Positions 1 through 8,500 of a stretch of DNA of 26,954 bases are shown here, in pieces. Source of the stretch: Dissophora ornata. Lineage: Eukaryota; Mortierellomycota; Mortierellomycetes; Mortierellales; Mortierellaceae. Below the pieces are notes generated by a model, which did no database searches, was not told the DNA's origin, and saw nothing but the letters and a program-made list of their open reading frames with translations. Every line of letters starts with the position of its first letter. Position 1 is the first letter of the stretch. Position numbers and translations under genes: made by a program. Location: positions 1-26,954 of the forward strand of contig MU617017.1 in the NCBI GenBank assembly GCA_025201705.1, written 5' to 3'.

Positions 1-117
1 ATGGAAACGTGTCATCACGAGCATTGTACGGCCTGAACATTCATGAATAATGAGAAGATCGTCTTGTCTTTGGAGTGCTTCGCCTAGGCGATCCTATTCG
101 TTGCCAATGACGCGTAA

Positions 118-495
118 TTAGTCTCCTCTCATGACTCGAACTGGTTGTGTAAACCCGAGCTGGGTGATTGGAACTCAGATCACTCAGCCCTCAACTCCAA
201 CCACCAGAAATTTCGCAACATGAGTGACGCTTCAGGAGCATCGGATCCGGAGGAAGATTACTACTGGCTGTCGCGTGACAAAGGCAAAGGCAAAGGCAAA
301 GCAACGGTTCCTGAAGCTCCGAATCCCCTTCCTGCCTAACCTTAGGCAACACCCATGTCCTCTCCAGAGATTACTCCGTTCACCCAGCTTACCCCCCTCA
401 GCTTACCCGGTTCGGGTTATCACTGGAGCTGGGAAGATTGGACGAGAGTACACTTGTTCGCACACCCAAAAACACACCCAGCTCGAGTCGCTACC
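118..495 (+). pseudogene. Possible decayed coding remnant next to the duplication border
   Basis: One plus-strand frame reads protein-like from about 118 to 495 but is broken by TAA at 337-339 and TAG at 343-345. More stops lie in the same frame upstream (34, 85, 115). The readable parts are acidic and Lys/Gly-rich (a stretch around EEDYYWLSRDKGKGKGK), then Pro/Ser-rich, ending in a Trp-rich motif GYHWSWEDWTRVH. That ending faintly recalls the C-terminal W-x-W-x-x-W part of dysferlin-type domains in fungal peroxins, but I cannot confirm the family. The readable frame stops where the tandem-repeat unit begins, which fits an old gene tail cut by the duplication. It could also be chance, or a gene with an intron near 337-350. 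Bases 1-117 show nothing I can support. Confidence 0.25.
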
Positions 496-649
496 CTCTT
501 GGTCGTGATTCCTTTCTGCCAAGCTCGCAAACTGGCAGCAGAAAAGGATACCAGTGTCTACATTGGCCACAGTGGAGGTAACGAAGGCACTAACATGACT
601 ATGGGATAGAAAGGGAAAGAAAAATCACAGAAAAGAAAATACATATCCC

Positions 650-845
650 ATGGTTCTACGAAACAAATTAAACAGCATCGTTATCGTCATGTCATCAAAA
701 GTGTATCCCCAAGACTTATATCGAGAGTGATTTGGACAAGGACAAGGCTATTTGCATCGATCGCTGCGTCTCAAAGTTCTTCTAGGTTAACAGGTCCGTC
801 GGCAACAAGCTGCAGCAGATGTCAGGAGCAGGACTTCCCATGTAA
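650..845 (+). pseudogene. TIM10-like pseudogene (unit A copy)
   Basis: This sequence aligns base by base with the open TIM10-like frame in unit B. It carries an extra A near 683 that shifts the frame before the first Cys motif, and a TAG at 783-785 where unit B has GAG. The first CX3C motif is also altered (TGC to TGT-containing shifted sequence), so no functional small Tim protein can be made. The 3' end, including the codons for the MSGAGLPM tail and the stop, is almost identical to unit B. It lies 3' to 3' with the GNAT gene of the same unit. The N-terminal part of a normal small Tim is not visible upstream, as in unit B. Confidence 0.75.
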
Positions 846-954
846 AATACGATAATGACACACCACACAATAAGGGAAGCTCTGGCTTTTTTTTTATTTT
901 TATTTTTTATTGACAACAAAAAATATAGAACGGTAAAGCAAACAATCATCGTTC

Positions 955-1392
955 CTACTTACCAATAGCCCCACCCACTGATCGGAACCCATATGCGACG
1001 CACTCGCTCGGGGCTCCACCTTGATCCAATGTCCTCCGCGCCACTTCCACACACCCAATGCGCTTGTAAAATTCTCTCGTCTGGTAATTTTGCTCGTGTG
1101 TCCAGATGATGACTCCGCGTCTCATGTTGAGGCGGTCATACCCTTTTTGCATCGCACCCAAGACCAATTTGCGGCCGACACCACCACCCTGGACTCCGAT
1201 TTTGACATAGAGTGTGTCGATTTCACAATCAAAGTCATCTTGGGACCAGCCCTCATTGAACTGATAATTGTAGGCGCGATCCCACCAAGGAACAATCACC
1301 TGAGACGTGCCAATAACCTCGAGTTCACCCGTCTTGGGGTCTTTTCTCTCGGCAACAATATATGCCATCTCTCGCTTATCCATTGGTGCTGT

Positions 1393-1485
<93 letters not shown>

Positions 1486-1931
1486 AACCAGGAGAGATAA
1501 ATATCAAATACCAATCGCTAGTCACCAAAGGGGTTTCTCCATATGCAGGTCCATCCAAAAGACACTCGGTTGCTCATGGTCTTTATCAACGTACGAGTCA
1601 TTCTCTTAATGTGATGAGCCGTCATCGCAGCATGGTCCAGGTTTTCGAAAAACGCTTCTGCTACAAAGCCGCGGTAATGGTACTTGTAGTTCGAGAACTG
1701 TATGTCGGTCAAAAACGGTGCATCCTCAACTCTGCCATGGCGAAATGTCACCTCTGTAACAGGTCGTTCACTGAGGTGGACCGAGGGTGAGGAAGATTCC
1801 CTCAAAGAAGTGGAGGCAACCGAGGCTGCAGGTCGGATGGGAGGGCACAAAGGAATGTGGATCGGGATAGACATCGCGGGGGTGGAGCTGCCACTGGAGG
1901 TAAGAGAGTCAAAGGTATTGGGGATGGCCAT
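955..1931 (-). CDS. GNAT-family N-acetyltransferase, unit A copy (two exons)
   Basis: This is a predicted acetyl-CoA-dependent N-acetyltransferase of unknown substrate. Exons are 1595-1931 and 955-1388; the 206-base intron has donor GTACGT and acceptor CTACAG. The spliced protein is 256 residues. Residues 1-55 are Ser/Pro-rich and probably disordered. The GNAT fold follows from about residue 58: an N-terminal strand and helices in exon 1, then the central strand ending in YVKIGV and the acetyl-CoA pyrophosphate loop QGGGVGRK (about 179-186, the Q/R-x-x-G-x-G motif). A C-terminal FYKRIGCVEVAR block is typical of the last strands of GNATs. I chose the Met of MAIPNTF because unit B starts there; an in-frame ATG at 1982 would add 17 residues. 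Without splicing, exon 2 alone (start at 1383) would lack the first third of the fold. Family is well supported; substrate is unknown. Confidence 0.8.
1396..1480. repeat. (GA)n microsatellite inside the GNAT intron
   Basis: This is an uninterrupted run of about 42 GA units, read as CT on the coding strand, lying just upstream of the 3' splice site of the GNAT unit A intron, where it forms an extreme polypyrimidine tract. The equivalent place in unit B has only a short, interrupted GA stretch. Confidence 0.97.
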
Positions 1932-2056
1932 GGATTTCCTGTGTCCGTATTCAGTCTTTTTAAAGTTTCGGAGGATAGGCAATTGCTGTGCTCACTATGA
2001 TCTGCGAAAGCGTGGGACGATTGAGAGGGTCTTCTGAGAAAGGCAAGAGGAGAGGG

Positions 2057-2064
2057 TATTTATA
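2057..2064 (-). promoter_or_regulatory. TATA box of GNAT unit A
   Basis: TATAAATA on the minus strand lies about 126 bases upstream of the chosen ATG. It is at the same place as in the unit B copy, which supports a conserved core promoter. Confidence 0.6.
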
Positions 2065-2068
2065 GGCT

Positions 2069-2115
2069 CTGTTGTGGAGGGATGATAGCCCTGTTGTGGA
2101 GGGGCGATGGCCCTC
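2069..2115 (-). repeat. Promoter minisatellite, two copies
   Basis: There are two tandem copies of a 22-base unit with core gttgtggaggg directly upstream of the TATA box of GNAT unit A. They are followed by a cgaatggagcgaatgga short repeat near 2131-2150. Unit B has three copies of the same unit. Confidence 0.75.
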
Positions 2116-2738
2116 CATTCTGCCCGATGGAGGCGAATGGAGCGAATGGAAAGAGATGCAGAGAATTGAGTTTTCTTTGGTGAGTCAAATCAGTGTTTTT
2201 GTCGCTGACTCCCCCCACAAATAATTAAAAACCCTTTTTTCATGCAGGAACGCTTGACAACAGTCAGTGCATAAACATAAACGCCCAATCGACCATTACT
2301 ACATGTGAATACCTGGCTTTCTTCCAGCGTGTACATGTACATCATCTGCGCAGCAACACAATGAGTTCCTCCGGTCAATTGATAAGACAGACAAGGACGC
2401 GCGATGGGTTCAAGATGTTCCATGCCCTTCCACAAGTAAGAAGAGATCTATAGCCGTGGCAAGTCTAATGAAAGGGGGGCGACTACATTCATTTTTTGTT
2501 CTCCACTTCCTTTGACTACGTCGTGACTATCCTTTCACTAGACATATCTTGATTCTCGAATACTGTCAACCTAGTTTCATTCCAATCCCGGCCAAGCTCT
2601 TAAACTATCAGCAGAAAGGAAAAAGAAAGCAAGTATATCATTGTCTACATTGGCCACAGGGGAAGTAACGAAGGCACCGCACACGGCTATTGGATAGAAA
2701 GAGGGAAGAAAAAGCACAGGAGAGAAAACATATATCCC

Positions 2739-2933
2739 ATGGTTCTACGAAACAAACTAAACAGCGTCGTTTCGTCATGCCATCAAAAGTGCATCTCAAA
2801 GACTTATATCGAGGGTGATTTGGACAAGGGCGAGGCTGTTTGCATCGATCGCTGCGTCTCAAAGTTCTTCGAGGTTAACAGGTCCGTCGGCACCAAGCTG
2901 CAGCAGATGTCAGGAGCAGGACTTCCCATGTAA
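2739..2933 (+). CDS. TIM10-like small Tim protein, N-terminally short
   Basis: This 64-residue frame matches the conserved core of Tim10, an intermembrane-space chaperone that carries hydrophobic precursors to the mitochondrial inner membrane. It shows the twin CX3C signature (C14/C18 and C35/C39) with the family's 16-residue spacing. It also has the conserved block D-L-D-K-G-E-A-V-C-I-D-R-C-V-S-K-F and a Gly-rich tail. Normal Tim10 proteins are about 85-95 residues. Here the roughly 20-25 residues before the first helix are missing, and the residues just after the Met (VLRNKLN) look disturbed, with one extra residue before the first Cys. No upstream exon is evident. It may be a truncated, possibly expressed duplicate, or a pseudogene whose frame happens to survive; an undetected first exon cannot be excluded. 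It converges on the GNAT gene, with only about 100 bases between the stops. Confidence 0.6.
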   Translation: MVLRNKLNSVVSSCHQKCISKTYIEGDLDKGEAVCIDRCVSKFFEVNRSVGTKLQQMSGAGLPM

Positions 2934-3037
2934 AATACGACAATGACACACCACACAATAAGGGAACCTCTGGCTTTGTTTATTTTTTCTTATTGACAAC
3001 AAAAAATAAAGAACGGTAAAGCAAACAGCCGTAGTTC

Positions 3038-3945
3038 CTACTTGCCAATGGCCTCACCCACTGATCGGAACGCATATCCGAAGTACTCGCATGGGACTCC
3101 ACCTAGATCCAATGTCTTCCGTGCCATTTCCAAACACCCAATGCGCTTGTAAAATTCTCCTGCCTGGTAATTTTGCACGGGTGTCCAGATGATGACTCCG
3201 CGTCTCATGTTGAGGCGGTCATACCCTTCTTGCATCGCACCCAAGACCACTTTACGGCCAATACCACCACCTTGGACCCCGATCTTGACATAGACTGTGT
3301 CGACTTCACAATCAAAGTCATCTTGGGACCAGCCCTCATTGAACCGATAATTGTAGGCGCGATCCCACCAAGGAACCGTCGCCTGAGACATGCCAACGAT
3401 CTCGAGTTCACCTGTCTTGGGGTCTTTTCTCTCGGCAACAATATACGCCATCTCTCGCTTATCCATTGGTGCTGTAGTGAGAGAGTGAGTGAAAGAGAGA
3501 AATCAGGAGAGGTGAATATCAAATACCAATTGTTAATCACCAAAGAGGTTCTCCAGATGCAGGTCCACCCAAAAAACACTCAGCTGCTCATGGTCTTTAT
3601 CAACGTACGAGTCATTCTCTTGATGTGATGGGCCGTCATCGCAGCATGGTCCATGTTTTCGAAAAACGCTTTTGATGCAAAGCCGCGGTAATGGTACAGG
3701 TAGTTCGAGAACTGCATGTCGGTCAAAAGCGGTGCATCCTCAACTCTGCCATGGCGAAGTGTCACCTCTGTAACAGGTCGTTCACTGAGGTGGACCGAGG
3801 ATGAGGAAGATTCCCTCGAAGAAGTGGAGGCAACCGAGGCTGCAGATCGGATGGGAGGGCACAAAGGAATGTGGATCGGGATAGACATCGCGGGGGTGGA
3901 GCTGCCACTGGAGGTAAGAGAGTCAAAGGTATTGGGGATGGCCAT
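3038..3945 (-). CDS. GNAT-family N-acetyltransferase, unit B copy (two exons)
   Basis: This is a close paralogue of the unit A gene, also 256 residues, with identical exon lengths (3609-3945 and 3038-3471) and a 137-base intron using the same GTACGT donor and CTACAG acceptor. The acetyl-CoA loop reads QGGGIGRK. Substitutions are scattered: IVGMSQAT against VIGTSQVI after the first exon-2 helix, and PCEYFGYAF against PSECVAYGF near the C-terminus. None destroys the fold motifs, so both copies appear functional. The divergent C-terminal block, close to where GNATs bind the acceptor, could give the two enzymes different substrates (inference). Regulation may also differ because the promoter minisatellite has one more unit. 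Confidence 0.8.
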
Positions 3946-4074
3946 GGATTTCCTGTGTCCGTATTCGATCTTTTTTAGGTTTTGGAAAAGAGGTAATTGC
4001 TCTGCTCACTGTGATAATTGAGAGGGTCTGAATCTTAGTACTTGATGGATTCCGGAGAGACGCAGGGGAGAGGG

Positions 4075-4082
4075 TATTTATA
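4075..4082 (-). promoter_or_regulatory. TATA box of GNAT unit B
   Basis: TATAAATA on the minus strand lies about 130 bases upstream of the MAIPNTF start. It is flanked upstream by the same minisatellite as in unit A. Confidence 0.6.
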
Positions 4083-4084
4083 GG

Positions 4085-4152
4085 CCCTGTGTGGAGGGGT
4101 GGTAGCTCTGTTGTGGAGGGGTGATGGCCCTGTTGTGGAGGGATGATGGCCC
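4085..4152 (-). repeat. Promoter minisatellite, three copies
   Basis: There are three tandem copies of the 22-base unit seen upstream of GNAT unit A. The copy nearest the TATA box has lost one T (ctgtgtgg rather than ctgttgtgg). Confidence 0.75.
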
Positions 4153-4535
4153 TCCATTCTGCCTGATGGAAGCGAATGGAGCGAATGGAAAAGAGGGAGC
4201 TTTCGTGAGTCAAATTAGCGTTGTTGTTCAGGGACGCTTGGCTTGTACTAGTGCCGATCGACCATTATTACATGTGAATACCTAACTTTCTTCCAGCGTG
4301 TACATCATCTGCGCAGCGACACAATGAGTTCCTCCGATATCAATTGATAAGACAAACAAAGAGGCGCAATGGGTTCAACATGTTCCATGCCCTTCCACAA
4401 GTAAGAAGAGATCTATAACCGTGGCAAGTCTAATGAAAAAGGGCGCGACTACATTGATTCTCGAATACTGTTAACCCAGTCTCACTCCCTCTTGGCCGGG
4501 ATTCCTCTCGGCCAAGCTCGCAAAGTAGCAGCAGA

Positions 4536-5022
4536 AGGGAATAATAAAGAAAATCAAAAATCGAGAACAAAAAACAAAGAGCCGATGTCAGCCTGGGAAT
4601 GAGGAATAGGAATAAGGAAGAATTACAAGGGAGAAGGTGGAACTGAGGAAGGGAGAAAAAAGTGCTCGAGTGAAACAAATCTCCCGTTCATAATTGGCGA
4701 GCTGTGAACTCGTGCATGCAACTACTGAGGCAATGCCCGATATTCTGCAAAAGGAAGCATTGCAGATCGCTACATCTATCACGCGACTGACTTTCTAGGA
4801 ATTTTTAGCTGCAACAAGTAACATAATCTTAAATAGGGCGTGGCCTGTGCCTGTGAGCGAATGCTGCATGACAAACCCCACATTGTGCTTCAAATTCCTT
4901 GTGTGTCTGTGATAACAGTGTCTATTGCGGTCGATACATATTCCTAAACTCGCCTCAACACCTTCTTCACGACTTGCAACGCGAACATCATCGGATGACA
5001 TATTATCGGGCGTCGGCATTCA
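4536..5022. other. No supportable gene
   Basis: The first half is purine-rich on the plus strand (gaggaataggaataaggaag and similar); the second half is ordinary mixed sequence. Short open frames on both strands show no family resemblance and no convincing splice continuation into the neighbouring frame. Confidence 0.6.
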
Positions 5023-5487
5023 TTACAAAAAATGAAATCTCATTAGGATATCCTTCATGTTTTCGCGGTATACCTTCTTGTCATTCTTTGTAGGCGCTGG
5101 GATCGTCCGTTCGGGCTCCAGTTCACTTGTGCTTTGCTTCGATTTGCTTCTTGTTTCTCGCATTGCTAAAGTTGTCTTCTTTGTGTGTCTCGGCTTCATC
5201 GAATGCGTCGGTTCTTCTGAGGACTCGCTTTTGCAAAGTGAACTAGCTCCGCCATAACAGCATCTACCGCTGCTGTCTACATCCAGCGTGTCTTGTATCT
5301 GTCTCCATTGACGTTGTGAGATCGTTATTCGAGGAAAACGAACCTGACCATGCTGGACACCTTGTACGAATATGAATACACGTGATCTGCATACGTGACC
5401 GTGATGTCCCCTTGATTGTTTTCTTTTTTTCTTTTTTTTTCCCTTCAAAGAGAGAGAGCTTGAGCAGAGCACACTTTTCTGACCCAT
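5023..5487 (-). CDS. Doubtful hypothetical protein divergent from NOL8-like gene
   Basis: This is a 154-residue open frame that I do not recognise. Its N-terminus is a Lys-rich run encoded by the poly-pyrimidine stretch at 5420-5450. The middle (around FPRITISQRQWRQIQDTL) and the Lys/Ser/Thr-rich C-terminal half have a fairly protein-like composition. A CAG at the start of the middle part (minus strand near 5390) could be an acceptor, in which case the first 34 residues are not coding. The start is only about 40 bases from the start of the plus-strand gene, so it overlaps that gene's likely promoter. It may be a real exon, a remnant or chance. Confidence 0.28.
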   Translation of the reverse strand: MGQKSVLCSSSLSLKGKKKKKRKQSRGHHGHVCRSRVFIFVQGVQHGQVRFPRITISQRQWRQIQDTLDVDSSGRCCYGGASSLCKSESSEEPTHSMKPRHTKKTTLAMRETRSKSKQSTSELEPERTIPAPTKNDKKVYRENMKDILMRFHFL

Positions 5488-5528
5488 CTCAACAATAAAC
5501 GAGACATTCGTTCAGACCCACCCTCGCC

Positions 5529-8500
5529 ATGAAGGCATTCAACCCCAAAGAGGCTCGCCCCCCTAGAGGGTCTAACTCTTCTACATTCCCTTCCACTACC
5601 ACTCAAAGGCCCTTCTCTGGAGTAGCTAGGGGAAATAAGGACGACAGTTTTCGCAAACCTTTTTCAAAGCCAGCTGGAGCAGCAACAGCAGGAGGATATG
5701 GATCTTTTAATAATAAACAGGAACCTCGGCCAAAGGGACCACCTGGCGGAAGAGACACATCAGGAGGGCAGAGATCGCAGCAACAGACAAAACCAGTAAC
5801 GTTACCTTCCGCTTCAAAGACAGCAACAGGAGGGGTGTCCACAGCATCGGAGATGTTTGCAGAGGACGAGACCGCGACAGCAACAGCGACCAAACCTGTC
5901 AAGGTCAAGAAACCAAAAGTACCCAAACCACCTCTTGACCCGAATGGTAATTTTGATCCAGGACGGATTCGGTTTTTTCTTGTCATCGATTACTGAGTGT
6001 TGGGGTATACGAATCTTAATTCTAAACCGATTGCTTCTATCTGTGTGCATTGGGACACTAGAGCACATCACACAACGCGCATTCATCGGAGGTCTCGCCA
6101 AGGAAGTGACACCAACAGACTTAGAGGGTCGATTCAAATCATTTGGACAGCTAAAAGACGTTTACTTGGCTAAGGACCTGGATGGATCATGTCGTGGATT
6201 TGGATATGTGACCCTGGACACAACGCGCAAGGAGTGGTTAAAATGTATGGCGCTATTCAACGGAGCAAAGTGGAAGGGAAACGCGATGAAGATCGAGGAG
6301 GCAAACAAGGACTGGCAGACAAGGTAACCCTTGTGCAGTAATCAGGAAATAGAAGGCATTGTGATGTGGTTCATTACGAAATTCTACCCCGGAATGTCTC
6401 TCACCATTCTCCTTATTTCGATGGAAACCATAGGCGGAAGGAGGATCTGGAGGGTCAGGCAAAACTTGAGAAGAAGGAACATGATGCTCTTTTGAAAAAG
6501 ATCAAGATGAACCCCGCGAAACACGCCCAGGACATGTCACTGATCACAGACAAAAACATGGATGGGAAGCGTGGATGGAAGAGAGGGCGTTTTGGACGGC
6601 CTGTCATTACGATGAAGTTCGACAAGGTAACGACTTGTGCCTTAACGCATATACTGCATCGCAAGTTAGGGGGATGGACACTGTCAGGATCTTGTTGCTG
6701 ATCATTATCCGCTTTATCCTTGACTGATTAGATGACATACGATCCATCACACTACAAGAACAATGCGGAGAAACTGTTCAATCTCCCTGGGAAGCCCCTG
6801 CCATTGGATAAACTGATCTACGAGATTGATGAGAATGAACCTAAGCCCAAGGGAAAGCACCTTCCTACAGAAGTCGCATTGGCGCCATTCTTCTCCACAT
6901 CCAAGTCCCTCAAACCTGCTAATGCTACCACTACGACCGCAAGCACGGAAAAGACAAAGAAATCAATAGCAGACAAGACGACCAACGCTACAAATACCAC
7001 TGCACAATCACAATCTCTTGACAGGATCAATGCCAATGTCTCGGACGATCGAGCCATGATGGCCTCTATTCTAGCAGGAATTGACATGAGTCCTCGGGCA
7101 TTATCCCTAGACGGATCCGACATTGAAGATACTGACGAGGATGGAAGGGGTGCATTCATGGAGGACTTTGGGGGCTTGCATGATACCAAGGCAGACGATT
7201 TGTTTGGAGATGTTGTGATGGATGATGCTACAGCAGTTTTGTCAAAGTCACAGAGTGACTCGAGGCCAGAGGACTTGTTTGGAGATGACGGAGACGAAGA
7301 CGAGTCCCAAGCAAATCGGCCCTCACTCGACTTTTTAGACGATAGCGATGATCAGGACGAGGAAGAGGAGTACGAGGAGGATCAAGATGAGGAGGATGAG
7401 GAAGATGAAGAGGAGTATGAGCAGGATCAAGATGAGGAGGAGGAAGAAGAAGAAGGGGACGACGATGGCATGGATGAGGAAACCATCCAGGCTATCGCTC
7501 AGCTCCAGGGGGCGTCCTCGACCAGCGGAGGCGGTCTCTTCGACTCTGATGACGACGGCGATAATCGCGATGGCGAGAATGCTACTAATGCCAGACTGGC
7601 TGAGGAATCGAACGTCACTCGTTTGAAAGCTATGGAGGCCCGCGAAGCCGAGCTAGAAGCTGCACGTGGGAAGCAGCAACAGTTGATTGCATCCACACTT
7701 GCTAACATTGACTCCCGAGACAAGAAGACCGGACACGTCGTCTTCTCAGACTCGGATGACTACGATAGTGAGGATTATGAGAAGATGGAGGCGGACCATG
7801 CTCAGAAGCAGTTAAATATGAACAAGCCTGCCAAGAGTATATTCGACTCGGACTCAGAATCAGACGAGGAGAAACAAGATTTATCATCTTCTAAGACTAA
7901 GAAGAAGGGTGCTAAGGAGATGTTTGCATCCGATGATGAGAACGATGATGCCGGACCTAACAAGTTTGGAGAGACAGGTAAGGATATTTCTCTAGCCAAC
8001 AATTACCTTGACGAGCCCCCTCTGGAAACAGTGGAGTATGACTAACACGTGTTTTCATTCATTGCTTCTATGTTGAATAGCCCTGAACATCAAGGAACAA
8101 TTCGAAGGACCCGGGGGAAAGGCATTGTTCCAGATGCAAACAAAAATCGGCACGAGCGATTCGCGTTTCCAACTGACCAAGGACTTCTTGGACGAACGGA
8201 TCCAGGCTGAGGACGACGCAGATTTTATCGCCCATCAAGATCGTCTCAAGGGCGACGAGTTTGCATCAACAGGTGCTGCGGGCATCGTTTTGGACGAGGA
8301 TCGCCAGGTTGATGCCGATGTATCAGCGGAAAAAATGCAGGCCATGAATGTACTGCGTGCCATGTTCGGAGACTCGGCTGTGCGGAGCAAGAAGAAGGAG
8401 GAGGATATGGCGAGACAGGCCAAGGGTGGGCTTGGATACACGACAGGACTGGCAGTACGATACGACCCTGATGCAGCCCCTCCCCCACCGCCGCCTCCCT

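Larger units (their letters stand above)
490..2570. repeat. Tandem segmental duplication, unit A
   Basis: This is the first of two roughly 2-kb direct repeats, each holding a TIM10-like sequence (+) and a GNAT gene (-). The left border is set by a short segment (ccctcttggtcgtgattcc, then gccaagctcgcaaa) that recurs near 4485-4535 and, more diverged, near 2585-2610. Divergence is visible throughout as point changes, small indels, a large microsatellite difference and a promoter repeat copy-number difference. The duplication is therefore not brand new. No transposase or terminal inverted repeat is visible, so unequal crossing-over at the short border segment is the simplest explanation (inference). 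Confidence 0.85.
2571..4535. repeat. Tandem segmental duplication, unit B plus terminal border copy
   Basis: This is the second direct repeat, with the same gene order as unit A. It is about 100-170 bases shorter, partly because the GNAT intron lacks the long GA run. The right end repeats the border segment (gattcctctcggccaagctc) around 4500-4520, so the array reads border, unit, border, unit, border. The common 3' stretch around 4260-4440 matches 2285-2465 closely. After about 4535 the similarity to unit B's start is lost. Confidence 0.85.

Noticed and set aside
1021..1609. Plus-strand frames with long Arg-Glu repeats (and Ser-Leu repeats on the minus strand)
   Set aside because: They are six-frame translations of the GA microsatellite and of the antisense of the GNAT exon; the GNAT reading explains the region.
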